From: Acidovorax sp.
GTDB lineage: Bacteria > Pseudomonadota > Gammaproteobacteria > Burkholderiales > Burkholderiaceae_C
Length of the DNA stretch: 49,959 nucleotides
Direction of reading: 5' to 3'
Assembly: GCA_031277855.1 (NCBI GenBank)
Contig: JAITLO010000016.1
Location: 1 to 49,959, forward strand
Of the stretch, positions 35,712 through 44,655 are shown piece by piece. How positions within the stretch are numbered: the stretch's first letter is position 1; the number at the start of each line of letters is the position of its first letter. The position numbers and the translations under genes were made by a program. The notes below the pieces were generated by a model. It was not told where the DNA came from. It saw nothing but the letters and a program-made list of their open reading frames with translations, and did not search any database.

Positions 35712-36219
35712 AAGCCTCCCAATTCTTCTTGTGTGCTTGTCAACTACCGATGCTTGGCCCAAGCCGGGCGTGCATGGGAGGTATTTCGGCTGCTGGATCG
35801 AAATCTGTAGAAAAAAATACGATGTGTATTATGTTTAATTGCATATCGACTTAAACAGCGCTCCTTGTCAGCGCTAGCGTGGCTTGTCCACTCACCTTAT
35901 CGTTCATCTTCTCCCGCTTTGGCATGACTGGCTGTTGCGAAAACATAGCGTCCCGTCTCTCACAAAGAGTCCACCACGTTCAGAGCACCACGCTACGCAA
36001 GCATGCCGCATCTGCTGTCAATGGTGGACAACTCATGTGATTTCCTATCAGAACTCGATTCACTGATACCCCCTCCCGGCAAGCTCGTGATCAAGTCAGG
36101 TTAGTGAATGACGCAGCACCAAAATACCAAAATCTTGGTATTGCTTGTAACTAGATGATTCTTGTCTAATCGCGGCTTAAAACTCCACCGTCAACTGCGG
36201 GCCTTCAAGAATCTAAGCC
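35712..36219. other. Divergent intergenic region before the giant surface-protein gene
   Basis: No gene is seen in 508 bp. The left part should hold the promoter of the minus-strand hypothetical gene (AT-rich around 35808-35850). A possible promoter toward the giant gene is TTGCTT (36141-36146), 18 bp, TCTAAT (36165-36170), with a perfect dyad overlapping its -35 box. No ribosome site of note precedes the ATG at 36220. Confidence 0.45.
36123..36142. promoter_or_regulatory. Perfect 8-bp inverted repeat upstream of giant gene
   Basis: AATACCAA (36123-36130), spacer AATC, TTGGTATT (36135-36142). It ends about 78 bp before the start codon and overlaps the predicted -35 element, the position expected for an operator. 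Confidence 0.55.
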
Positions 36220-39200
36220 ATGCATGCATCCCCTCTTCTCCGCATCCTGCTGCAACGCAGATCTGCACAGTCAACCGCTATGTCGCTGGCGGCCTTGCTC
36301 TTGGCAGGCACCGCAGCCCATGCACAGGCGCTGCCCGACGCCGGTGCGCTGCAGCGCGAGACCGAGCGCAGCCTGCAGGCCCCGCGCAGCACACCCCAGC
36401 CCCAGGTCACCCCTATCGTCATCCCCAACCACATCGACATGTTCTGGGCTACCGTTGCCCAGTTGCTCAAACTTTTCAACTCACTGGTGCAAGCAGGCCA
36501 GTGGCTACGGCATCGTTTGGGGATCGGAGGGGTAGCTCTTCTACTAAGCCTGTGGGCGCCGCAGGCGTTTGCCAAACCCTGTACGGTCAACGTCAGCGCG
36601 CAGGCCTCCCCCACGAAAACGATCTACGAGTTCAACTCGACCGATAACTCCACCTGCGACAACGGGCTCGGTTACGGCAATTACTGGGGGATCGCGGATG
36701 GATCGCAGGGCTTTGTCAACAATGGCAGCGAAGACACGTACCTGACGACGGTGCAGGGCGGCCGCCTGTATGTCTTCAGCGGCACGATTCCGGGCAGCTC
36801 GAATCCGGGCCTCCAGCAATCGGGCTTCATCTACTACCCGCCCGCGGGCTTCGTCGGCACGGACTCCGGCACGTTCTACACGCAGAACACGGCCGGCGGC
36901 CCGTGGGTGAACAACGGCATCGTGAATTTCCTCGTGCCCGCCGGCGCGAGCCAGCCCACGGTGACGGGCGTCTCGCCCACCTCGGGCACCACGGCTGGCG
37001 GCACCGCGATCACGATTACCGGCACCAACTTCACCGGTGCCAACACGGTCACCATTGGCGGCAACAACGCGACGTCGGTCACGGTCGCCAGCGCAACCAC
37101 GATCACCGCGGTCACGCCGGCCGGTGTGGCCGGCGCCGCGGACGTGCGCGTCACCACCGGCAATGGCACGAGCGCTATCAACGCGGGCGCCAAGTTCACC
37201 TACGTGGCGCCCAACCCGCCGATCGCCTCATCGTCGACGGCTAACGTCACCTATGGCAGCAGTGTCACCACCATTACGCTTTCGCTGTCGGGCGGCGCGG
37301 CCACCCAGATCAACCTGATTGGCGCAGCGAGTCACGGCACGGTGTTCATCACGGGCACGAATGTCACCTACACGCCCAACACCGGTTACGCTGGCCCGGA
37401 CAGCTTTATCTACACGGCGCAGAACGGCTCGGGCATCTCCAGCCCGGCCACGGTGTCGATTACCGTGGGCTCGCCGACGGTCACCTATGCCCCTTCCAAC
37501 CCCAGCCTGGGCATGGCGGGCGCCGCCTACTCGGGCAGCGTCACCACCGGCGCGGCCGGCGGCACGGGGCCGTACACGTACACCGTCGCCTCGGGGGCGC
37601 TGCCGCTGGGCTTGACGCTGAACACCGATGGCACGATTACGGGCACGCCGCTCGCGATCGGCACCTTCCTGTTCCAGGTGCGCGCCACCGATAGCAGCAC
37701 CGGTACCGGTCCGTTCAACGCGACGAGCAACAACCTGACGCTCAACATCGGCGCGCCGAACCTGTCGATGGCGCCGGCATCGGGCTCGCTGCAGGGCAGC
37801 GTCGGTGTCGCGTTTTCGCAGTCGTTCGTGCCGTCGGGCGGCAATTCGCCGTACACGTTCAGTCTCTCCGTCACGGGTGGATCGATGCCGGCCGGGCTGA
37901 CGTTCAATGCCGCGTCGGGCACACTGTCCGGCACGCCGGTCTCCGCCGGCGCGGTGTCGTTCAACGTGACGGCGACCGACAGCACCAGCGGCGGCACGTT
38001 TTCGGTGCTGGGCTCCTATACCCTGACCGTCGCCCCGCCGGCGGTGACCATCTTGCCTGTGTCATTGACGCCGCCGCAGGCCGGCGTGGCCTACAGCCAG
38101 ACGGTCAGCGGCAACGGCGGCAGCGGGCCCTATACGTTTGCGGTGACGGGCGGATCGCTGGCGCCGGGCCTGTCGCTCAATCCCACGAGTGGCACGATCT
38201 CGGGCACGCCGACGTCGGTGGGCAACTTCAACGCGACGATCCAGGCCACCGACAGCCATGGATTCTCGGGCCTGCAGAGCTACACGCTGGCGGTGAGCCC
38301 GCCGGCGCTGACGCTGCTGCCCATGACGGTGGGCAACGGCGTGGCCGGCACCGCGTACAGCCTGACGTTCACCGCTTCCGGCGGCACCGCGCCGTACATG
38401 TTCTCGATAACGGGCGCGCTGCCCTCGGGCATGACGCTGACCAACCAGGGCGTGCTGTCCGGTACGCCGACGGCCACCGGTTCGTTCCCGGTCTCGATTA
38501 CCGCGACGGACTCCACCACCGGGGCCGGTCCGTATCCGATCACGCGCAACTACACGCTGACCGTCGTGGCCGGCGGTGTCGTCGTCGCGCCGGGTTCGCT
38601 GCCGAGCCCCGCGCTGGGCGTCCCCTATACCCAGACCGTCACGGCATCGGGCGGCGTGGGGCCGTACACGTACTCGATCTCGACGGGCACGCTGCCCACC
38701 GGGGTGACGCTGAGCCCGGCCGGCGTGGTGTCTGGTACGCCGACCGTGGCCGGCACGTTCAATTTCACGGTGCGCGCGGCGGACAGCACCACCGGCAGCG
38801 GACCTGCCATCGGCACGCAGGTGTACACGTTCATCATCGCGGCACCGACCATCACGCTGTCCCCGGGCACGCTGCCGGCACCGGCGATCGGCACGCCGTA
38901 CACGCAGACCATCACCGCGAGCGGCGGTATTGGGCCTTACACGTTTGCGGTGAGCGCGGGCGCCCTGCCCGCAGGCCTCACGCTCAGCCCCGCGGGCGTG
39001 TTATCGGGGAGCACCACCGCGGCCGGAAACTTCAACATCACGATCCGCGCCACCGACAGCAGCGCGGGCCCGTATAACGGCACGCAGCCGTACACGCTCG
39101 CGATCGGCGCGCCGGTCATCTTGCTGAATCCGGCCTCCCTGCCCGATCCGGCGGTGGGCATCGCATACAACCAGACGATGACCGCAAGTGGCGGCCTTGC

Positions 39201-41298
39201 TCCCTACACGTATTCGGTTTCTGCAGGCGCCCTGCCTGCCGGTCTCACACTCAATCCAAGCACCGGGGTGCTCAGCGGCACGCCGACGATGTCAGGCACT
39301 AGCGTATTCTCGATCACCGGGACCGACAGCAGCACCGGTACCGGCGCGCCATTCCGGGCAACCCGCTCATTCAATCTGAACACGGGGCAAACCGTACCTA
39401 CCGCGCCCCCAGTTTCGGTGACGACTAGCTCGAATGCCCCCGTCACGATCAACACGGCCGCCAATGCGACCAATGGTCCGTTCGCCGGGGTTTCAATTGT
39501 GACTTCACCCGCCTCGGGTACAGCTCGCGTCGAGGGGCTCAACATCGTCTACACCCCTGCGGTCGCAAGCTCCGGTGTGGTCACTTTCAGCTACGCCCTG
39601 CTGAACGCGGCGGGCGCATCGGCCCCCGTACAGGTGAGCATCACGGTGACACCATTCCCAACACCTGTATCCCAAAAGCGAATCTCCACAGCTGCCGGTC
39701 AAGAGATTGCGGTCAATATCACCGAAGACGCGACTGGTGGTCCGTTCACAGGTGCAGCGATTCTCTCGCTGTCTCCTGCCAACGCAGGCTCGGCCGTGCT
39801 CTCTGCAGGTGCGACACAGCAGTCTGCAGCGAGGGCCTCAACATTCATGACCAGGCAAGTTTCTTCAGGCCAGACCTACACGATCACCTTCACTCCAGCT
39901 GCGGCTTTTGCCGGAACAGCGCTTATCCGGTACACGATCAGCAATGCCTCAGCAACTTCGGAGCCAGCAACGCTTCTGATCTCGGTGTCACCGCGTCGCG
40001 ACCCCTCCACTGACCCTGACGTGTCAGGACTGATCAATGCCCAGGTTCAGGCAGCACAGCGTTTTGCGGTAGCGCAGATAACGAACTACAGCCAGCGCCT
40101 TGAACAATTGCATGGTCGTGGCCGCAGAGCATTTACAAACAACCTGACCGTGGTGATGCCCCGGACCACTGGGAATGCGCAGCAATGCCAGGAGGTGCAA
40201 AGCGTTTTGGCACGAGATATGTGTCAGCGCTTTGCGGCTGCGCAGCGCCGTATCGATGACGTGCGTGGCTCTGACCGGGGCCGTTACAGCGCAGGCGCGT
40301 CTGCAAGCACTTGGACCGATGGGGGCTCGGTGGCTGAAGGTCGCTCAGACGGCGTCGGGCAAGGAACCTTGCTTGCGGCGCTGCCTGGGTTTTCTGCTGA
40401 CGTTGCAAGCATGCCCAGCGCGCCGGACCTGCCTGGCACAGGCCCAAGTGGAGTAGACGCAGGCGAAGCACGCTTAGCCTGGTGGACGTCAGGTAACGTG
40501 GACTTCGGTTTTGCGAATGTCAGTGCCCAGCGTTCTGGCTTTCGCTTCACCACCGGCGGCGTAACCATGGGCGCAGATTATTGGGTCTCTGACCAGCTGA
40601 TTGTGGGCGCAGGCTTTGGCTACGGGCGCGACCATACCGAAGTTGGCTCATCCGGCACTCGCAGCAATGCGGATGCCTATAGCGTCACCTTGTATAGCAG
40701 TTACCGGCCCACGCCGTCATACTTCATCGATGGCGTCGCAGGCGCTGGTGTGCTGCGCTTTGATACGCGACGTTGGGTGAGCGATGAGGCCGCGTACGCC
40801 CAAGGGCAACGCGATGGGCACCAGCTGTTCGCGTCGCTATCAACGGGCTACATCCAGCGGGAAGATACGTGGCTGTTGTCGTCGTATGCGCGCATGCAGG
40901 TGACAAGAAGCAGGCTTGATGCATTCTCGGAAACTGGCGCAGGGCTCAGCGCTCTGACATATTTCGGGCAAACCGTGACAACCGTTTCTGGAGCCTTGGG
41001 CTTGCGAACGGAAATCACCAAGGAGACCAGTCTTGGCACGCTGGTGCCGTTTGCACGTATTGAGTATCAGCATGACCTCAGTGGTCAGAGCGCTGCCAAT
41101 GTCGCTTATGCGGACCTGGCAGGCGCAGGTCCAACTTATGCAATCAACGGTACGCCATATGGACGCAATCGTATCCAGCTCGCGCTGGGCGCCAAGCTAC
41201 GAACCAAAACACTCACGTTCGGCCTTGACTACAACGTTGTGACAGGGATGGGTGGATTGCAACAGGGAGTGCGAATGACCTTTATGGCGCCCTTCTGA
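36220..41298 (+). CDS. Giant Ig-repeat autotransporter with double signal peptide
   Basis: A 1692-residue surface protein. Residues 1-36 form a signal peptide (cut TAAHA-Q); residues 37-68 (ALPDAGALQRETERSLQAP..., then PQPQVTPIVIP) look like the start of a TpsB/FhaC-type transporter. A second signal-like segment follows at about 96-118 (RHRLGIGGVALLLSLWAPQAFA), so translation may have been fused to an older, shorter gene. Next come a Cys-bearing domain (119-240), an IPT/TIG-like domain (about 245-330), a cadherin/Big-like domain (330-420), seven He_PIG repeats (421-1055), two further Ig-like domains (to about 1270), a linker with four cysteines' worth of helical region, and a C-terminal autotransporter barrel (about 1418-1692) ending Phe. 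The central part uses ACG/GCG/TCG codons unlike both ends. An adhesin is likely. Confidence 0.85.
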   Translation: MHASPLLRILLQRRSAQSTAMSLAALLLAGTAAHAQALPDAGALQRETERSLQAPRSTPQPQVTPIVIPNHIDMFWATVAQLLKLFNSLVQAGQWLRHRLGIGGVALLLSLWAPQAFAKPCTVNVSAQASPTKTIYEFNSTDNSTCDNGLGYGNYWGIADGSQGFVNNGSEDTYLTTVQGGRLYVFSGTIPGSSNPGLQQSGFIYYPPAGFVGTDSGTFYTQNTAGGPWVNNGIVNFLVPAGASQPTVTGVSPTSGTTAGGTAITITGTNFTGANTVTIGGNNATSVTVASATTITAVTPAGVAGAADVRVTTGNGTSAINAGAKFTYVAPNPPIASSSTANVTYGSSVTTITLSLSGGAATQINLIGAASHGTVFITGTNVTYTPNTGYAGPDSFIYTAQNGSGISSPATVSITVGSPTVTYAPSNPSLGMAGAAYSGSVTTGAAGGTGPYTYTVASGALPLGLTLNTDGTITGTPLAIGTFLFQVRATDSSTGTGPFNATSNNLTLNIGAPNLSMAPASGSLQGSVGVAFSQSFVPSGGNSPYTFSLSVTGGSMPAGLTFNAASGTLSGTPVSAGAVSFNVTATDSTSGGTFSVLGSYTLTVAPPAVTILPVSLTPPQAGVAYSQTVSGNGGSGPYTFAVTGGSLAPGLSLNPTSGTISGTPTSVGNFNATIQATDSHGFSGLQSYTLAVSPPALTLLPMTVGNGVAGTAYSLTFTASGGTAPYMFSITGALPSGMTLTNQGVLSGTPTATGSFPVSITATDSTTGAGPYPITRNYTLTVVAGGVVVAPGSLPSPALGVPYTQTVTASGGVGPYTYSISTGTLPTGVTLSPAGVVSGTPTVAGTFNFTVRAADSTTGSGPAIGTQVYTFIIAAPTITLSPGTLPAPAIGTPYTQTITASGGIGPYTFAVSAGALPAGLTLSPAGVLSGSTTAAGNFNITIRATDSSAGPYNGTQPYTLAIGAPVILLNPASLPDPAVGIAYNQTMTASGGLAPYTYSVSAGALPAGLTLNPSTGVLSGTPTMSGTSVFSITGTDSSTGTGAPFRATRSFNLNTGQTVPTAPPVSVTTSSNAPVTINTAANATNGPFAGVSIVTSPASGTARVEGLNIVYTPAVASSGVVTFSYALLNAAGASAPVQVSITVTPFPTPVSQKRISTAAGQEIAVNITEDATGGPFTGAAILSLSPANAGSAVLSAGATQQSAARASTFMTRQVSSGQTYTITFTPAAAFAGTALIRYTISNASATSEPATLLISVSPRRDPSTDPDVSGLINAQVQAAQRFAVAQITNYSQRLEQLHGRGRRAFTNNLTVVMPRTTGNAQQCQEVQSVLARDMCQRFAAAQRRIDDVRGSDRGRYSAGASASTWTDGGSVAEGRSDGVGQGTLLAALPGFSADVASMPSAPDLPGTGPSGVDAGEARLAWWTSGNVDFGFANVSAQRSGFRFTTGGVTMGADYWVSDQLIVGAGFGYGRDHTEVGSSGTRSNADAYSVTLYSSYRPTPSYFIDGVAGAGVLRFDTRRWVSDEAAYAQGQRDGHQLFASLSTGYIQREDTWLLSSYARMQVTRSRLDAFSETGAGLSALTYFGQTVTTVSGALGLRTEITKETSLGTLVPFARIEYQHDLSGQSAANVAYADLAGAGPTYAINGTPYGRNRIQLALGAKLRTKTLTFGLDYNVVTGMGGLQQGVRMTFMAPF
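37480..39384 (+). repeat. Seven tandem He_PIG-type Ig-like repeats
   Basis: Seven units of about 85-95 residues, each with a PYTY/PYTF strand, LPxGLTLxxxTGxLSGTPTxxGxFxFxVxATDSxTGxG and a closing YTLTV strand. Repeats 5 and 6 are the most alike. Shared blocks at DNA level (GGCGGC...GGGCCGTACACG, ACGCTGAGCCCGGCC) make in-frame recombination and length variation plausible. Confidence 0.88.
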
Positions 41299-41393
41299 AC
41301 TCAGATAACCGGGGCTCGGTCTTGAGCCCTGGCACAAGCTGGTCGAACTCGGTGTAATCGTGCTTCGCGGTTGCAATGGTGTCCTCTCTGTTT
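41299..41393. other. Tail after the giant gene
   Basis: Contains a small hairpin, GGGCTC (41312-41317) with GAGCCC (41324-41329), without a T-run. No good terminator for the giant gene was found. Confidence 0.35.
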
Positions 41394-41754
41394 TTAAAGC
41401 CGCACTGGCAAGCCCCCGGGCTTGGCGCTGAGGACTTGGCCAGCACAGTACGTGTCAGCGCCTTTCTTGGTATCTGAATACCAGGTGTTGGAGTGTCCTG
41501 CGCTGCTTTCCTATTCGGCGGAGCTTGGCGAGGCGCAGGATGAATGGTCGCTGCTCTCCATCGCGGAGCCGAGGACGGCCCCGGCGATGGAGCCACCCGC
41601 AAGGTAGCCAAGGGGCGCTGAGGAAGTGGAAGATGCGCTCATCCAGGGCATCGGCCACCGCCTTGGGCGTGAGCGCTTCGAGCTTCAAATCTAGCTGCTC
41701 GGATAGGGAGTCTTTCATCATCTCGGGCGTGAACTCTTCCACGTCCTCGGGCAC
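41394..41754 (-). pseudogene. Decayed small gene remnant
   Basis: Read on the minus strand, a protein-like start MPEDVEEFTPEMMKDSLSEQ (41754 downward) continues to about DERIFHFLSAP; the reading then makes best sense one frame over, as LGYLAGGSIAGAVLGSAMESS, a glycine-zipper-like stretch, runs into an in-frame TAG at 41511-41513, and continues as AGHSNTWYSDTKKGADTYC to a TAA at 41394-41396. One frameshift plus one stop suggests a broken gene. The start overlaps the 3' end of the acetyltransferase gene. Family not recognised; it could also be chance open frames. Confidence 0.35.
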
Positions 41755-42257
41755 GCATGACCAGGGGGCCTGATGCGAGCCATGCTCAGAACGTCCGCAA
41801 AGTGGCCCTGCCGAAAAGCATATTGCCGAAGGCGCCCTTCAGTCTCAAAGCCTGCACGTTCGTAGAGGCGGATGGCAGCTTGGTTGTCTACAAACACCTC
41901 CAGTTCCAGGCGTGTGAGATTGAGCCAATCGTCTGCCAGATTGATGAGTGCCGCCATGAGCGCACTCCCTATGCCTTGGTGCTGCCATTCCTCATGCACC
42001 GCAATCCCCACGCCGGCGACATGCTTGCGTCTGGGTCTTGGATGGCATGCAAGAGATGCATGCGCGATTACGCGGTCTTCAAGCTGGACCACGAGTTGGT
42101 GCATTTCATCCGCGGGGCTGGTGAGCCGCTTGCGCCATACTTCTGCAGATGGATAAGGCAGTTGCAGGGTGCCCGCATATACGCTGGGGCAGCTGAAGAT
42201 GGCCAATACATCGCGCAGATCTTCGGGGCTGGCGGGGCGAATTCGCAGGTCTTTCAT
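41718..42257 (-). CDS. GNAT-family N-acetyltransferase
   Basis: A 179-residue acetyltransferase. The GNAT fold is clear: LRIRPASPEDLRDVL at the start, AGVGIAVHEEWQHQGIGSALMAALINLADD with the acetyl-CoA-binding Q/RxxGxG/A loop (QHQGIG), and LELEVFVDNQAAIRLYERAGFETEGRLRQYAFRQGHFADVLSMARI. It resembles RimI/PhnO-like and L-amino-acid N-acyltransferases of similar length. The last 17 residues (after MARIRP) look like a random extension into decayed DNA, suggesting loss of the original stop. ATG 42275 would add six residues; no strong ribosome site decides it. Confidence 0.88.
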   Translation of the reverse strand: MKDLRIRPASPEDLRDVLAIFSCPSVYAGTLQLPYPSAEVWRKRLTSPADEMHQLVVQLEDRVIAHASLACHPRPRRKHVAGVGIAVHEEWQHQGIGSALMAALINLADDWLNLTRLELEVFVDNQAAIRLYERAGFETEGRLRQYAFRQGHFADVLSMARIRPPGHACPRTWKSSRPR

Positions 42258-42335
42258 GCAAAGCTGGAGTGGCATGGGAAGTGCCCAGCATAAAGTCTGT
42301 CTGCACCGCCCAGGTGTCCAGATTGTTGCGACTTT

Positions 42336-43277
42336 TTAGGTGGTGGGCAGTGCGGCGGAGCCCATGAGGCGCCCTGCTTCCGCGGCCACTCTGTCCCATA
42401 CATGCTGTGCCACGGGCGACAGCGCGCGGTGCTGACGGTGGACCAGCATGATGCTGCGTTCCACCAGGGGCACCAGGGGGCGAGCAACCAGTTCGCTAGC
42501 TGTGGGCTGGGCTTGCCGCTGCATCCATGCTGAGGGCACGGCCAGTTGTGGCACCACGCTCAGGCCCAGGCCGGCTTCCACCATGCTGTAGATGGTGGCG
42601 GTATGGCCCACATCCTGTACCACCGATGCGGCGGCCCCATGGGCTTGCAGTGCGGCATCGATCAGGCGGCGGCTGCCGGAGGCATGGTCTAGCAGCACCA
42701 GGGACTGGCCGTGCAAGTCACGCCAATGCAGCTGTTGGTGGCCGGCCAACGGGTGCGAGGCCGGGCAGACCAGGCAAAAAGGATCGTGGCTGATGGTGGC
42801 TGTGTGCAGATCTTGCACATCTTGGGGGTCTATCACCACACCAAAGTCCACCTCTGCGCTGCGCACACTTTGCAGCACATCGTGCTGGATGCGGTCCAGC
42901 AGCTTGATGTGAATCGCCGGCGCTTCACGCTGGCAGCGTGCAATGCACTGGGGCAGCAAATGTGCAGACAGCGTGGGGCTACTGGCTACCCTTACCCTTC
43001 CCTGCTGGTGGCTGGCCAGGCCTTGTACCTCCAGCAAACTGGCGTCCAGGTCTTCCAACACCCGGCGCAGATGGCTGCACAGCAGGCGGCCAGCCTCGGT
43101 CAGTTCCACCGTGCGAGTCGTACGGTGCAGCAGTTGCAGGCCCAGGGCCTGCTCCAACTCCGTTACGTGGCGGCTGATGGCGGGCTGGGTCAGCGCGACC
43201 TGGGCGCCGGCACGGCTAAAACTGCCGGTGTCGGCGACTGCCAGATAGGCACGCAGTTGGCGCAGGCTGATATTCAT
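42336..43277 (-). CDS. LysR-family transcriptional regulator
   Basis: A 313-residue LysR-type regulator. The winged helix-turn-helix (residues 1-60) reads LRQLRAYLAVADTGSFSRAGAQVALTQPAISRHVTELEQALGLQLLHRTTRTVELTEAGRLL, followed by the linker helix and a two-lobed effector domain with GRVRVASSPTLSAHLLP and the terminal lobe VEAGLGLSVVPQLAV. It diverges from the transporter gene across 113 bp, the usual layout in which the regulator controls its neighbour. Inducer unknown. Confidence 0.94.
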   Translation of the reverse strand: MNISLRQLRAYLAVADTGSFSRAGAQVALTQPAISRHVTELEQALGLQLLHRTTRTVELTEAGRLLCSHLRRVLEDLDASLLEVQGLASHQQGRVRVASSPTLSAHLLPQCIARCQREAPAIHIKLLDRIQHDVLQSVRSAEVDFGVVIDPQDVQDLHTATISHDPFCLVCPASHPLAGHQQLHWRDLHGQSLVLLDHASGSRRLIDAALQAHGAAASVVQDVGHTATIYSMVEAGLGLSVVPQLAVPSAWMQRQAQPTASELVARPLVPLVERSIMLVHRQHRALSPVAQHVWDRVAAEAGRLMGSAALPTT

Positions 43278-43390
43278 CAGGATTCATTATAAAAGTATCA
43301 AATAAATCCATTTCTCTTTTGAATCTGCGGCTGCTCCAATCGCCTGCTCATGCCCCTTTCGCTGGGGCCGGACTTTTGGAGACTGTTTGC

Positions 43391-44386
43391 ATGCGTTGGT
43401 TACCCGACCGTTTTACCCAGGCCTTGATCGTGACCGTGGTCCTGGCCAGCCTGTGGCCGGCTTCTGGCCGTACCGCCCAAATCGTGGAGCACGCCACCAC
43501 GGGCATTGTCAGCCTGCTGTTTTTTCTGCATGGTGCCAAGCTGTCGCGCCAGGCCATTGTGGCGGGCATCAGCCACTGGCGGCTGCATGGCTGGATTTTT
43601 ACGACCACTTTTGTGCTCTTCCCGCTGCTGGGCTGGGCGCTGCGCCCGGTGCTGGAGCCCCTGGTGTCTCCGCAGATGTATTTGGGCGTGCTGTTTCTGT
43701 GCACCCTGCCTGCCACGGTGCAGTCCGCCATCGCCTTCACCTCCATGGCGCGCGGCAATATTCCTGCGGCCGTGTGCAGTGCCTCGGCCTCCACTTTGTT
43801 GGGGATTTTGGTCACGCCGGTGCTGGTCAGCCTGCTGCTGCACCGCAATGCGGCTGCGGGCAATGCGCTGCACGATATTGGCCGGATTGCGCTGCAACTG
43901 TTGCTGCCCTTTGCCGTAGGCCATTTGCTGCGCCCTTGGATAGCAGGCTTTTTGCAGCGCCGTGGTGCGGTGGTGAAGCTGGTGGACCAGGGCTCGATTC
44001 TGTTTGTGGTGTATTCAGCTTTTAGCGCCGCCGTGGTCAGCGGGCTGTGGCAGCAGACTGCTTGGCGCGATTTGGCGGGGCTGCTGTTGGTCAACGCCTT
44101 GCTGCTGGCTCTGGTGCTGCTGGCCACCACCTGGCTGGCCCGCAGCCTGGGTTGGAGCAAGGAAGACGAAATCACCCTGGTGTTTTGCGGCTCCAAGAAA
44201 AGTATGGTCAGCGGGATTCCCATGGCCAATGTGCTGTTCCCCGCTGCCTCGGTCGGCGCTGTGGTGCTGCCCTTGATGCTGTTTCACCAGATGCAGCTGA
44301 TGGTCTGCGCCGTGCTGGCCCAGCGCTATGCGCGCCGCCCTGCTCTACTGGCCGAGCAAGAAGCCAAAGCAGAAGCTACCGCATAA
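43391..44386 (+). CDS. Bile acid:sodium symporter-family (YfeH-like) transporter
   Basis: A 331-residue membrane protein of the SBF/BASS superfamily with about ten helices. It has the family blocks ATTGIVSLLFFLHGAKLSRQAI, PQMYLGVLFLCTLPATVQSAIAFTSMARGNIPAAVCSASASTLLGILVTPVLV (the crossing-helix region) and FCGSKKSMVSGIPMANVLFPA. Such proteins carry organic anions with sodium. The ATG at 43391 is chosen with GGAG 9 bp upstream; an extension to 43319 would overlap the regulator promoter. The substrate cannot be read; the LysR neighbour probably senses it. Confidence 0.9.
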   Translation: MRWLPDRFTQALIVTVVLASLWPASGRTAQIVEHATTGIVSLLFFLHGAKLSRQAIVAGISHWRLHGWIFTTTFVLFPLLGWALRPVLEPLVSPQMYLGVLFLCTLPATVQSAIAFTSMARGNIPAAVCSASASTLLGILVTPVLVSLLLHRNAAAGNALHDIGRIALQLLLPFAVGHLLRPWIAGFLQRRGAVVKLVDQGSILFVVYSAFSAAVVSGLWQQTAWRDLAGLLLVNALLLALVLLATTWLARSLGWSKEDEITLVFCGSKKSMVSGIPMANVLFPAASVGAVVLPLMLFHQMQLMVCAVLAQRYARRPALLAEQEAKAEATA

Positions 44387-44436
44387 ATCTGACGCAACCC
44401 CAACGTCAGGGGCGCCGCGCAAAGCGCCGGTGCCGT

Positions 44437-44491
44437 CCCCCTCCAGCGCGTAAGCGCAAGAGAGGGGGAAGACGCGAAGCGTCTCAGGGGG
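44437..44491. repeat. C-run/G-run palindromic intergenic repeat, copy 2
   Basis: CCCCCTC (44437-44443) pairs with GAGGGGG (44462-44468), followed by the small hairpin GACGC-GAA-GCGTC (44471-44483) and CTCAGGGGG. It matches copy 1 (23064-23103) in reverse orientation. It lies after the transporter gene and may double as its transcription stop. Confidence 0.65.
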
Positions 44492-44506
44492 ATTCAATTT
44501 TCCAAT

Positions 44507-44541
44507 AGAAAAAGGCCCCTAACTTTGCAGTTAGGAGCCTT
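44507..44541 (-). terminator. Terminator downstream of tRNA-Pro
   Basis: On the minus strand the 13-bp stem AAGGCTCCTAACT / AGTTAGGGGCCTT, with one mismatch and a GCAA loop, is followed by TTTTTC. It starts 8 bp after the tRNA 3' end. Confidence 0.88.
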
Positions 44542-44548
44542 ATCTATA

Positions 44549-44625
44549 TGGTCGGAATGGCGGGATTCGAACTCGCGACCCCTTGCACCCCATGCAAGTG
44601 CGCTACCAGGCTGCGCTACATTCCG
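44549..44625 (-). tRNA. tRNA-Pro(GGG)
   Basis: A 77-nt cloverleaf with encoded CCA. The acceptor stem CGGAATG pairs with CATTCCG; the anticodon stem CTTGC/GCAAG holds the loop ATGGGGT, giving anticodon GGG (codon CCC); the T-loop is GTTCGAATC. The start with C1-G72 is typical for bacterial tRNA-Pro. It follows the MerR gene downstream, as often seen in Burkholderiales. Confidence 0.97.
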
Positions 44626-44655
44626 AAGACTTGAATTATATACACATTTTTCAGC

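Noticed and set aside
36220..41298. Reading the giant gene as a two-partner-secretion transporter (TpsB)
   Set aside because: Only the first 70 residues look TpsB-like; no POTRA domains follow, and the C-terminus is an autotransporter barrel.
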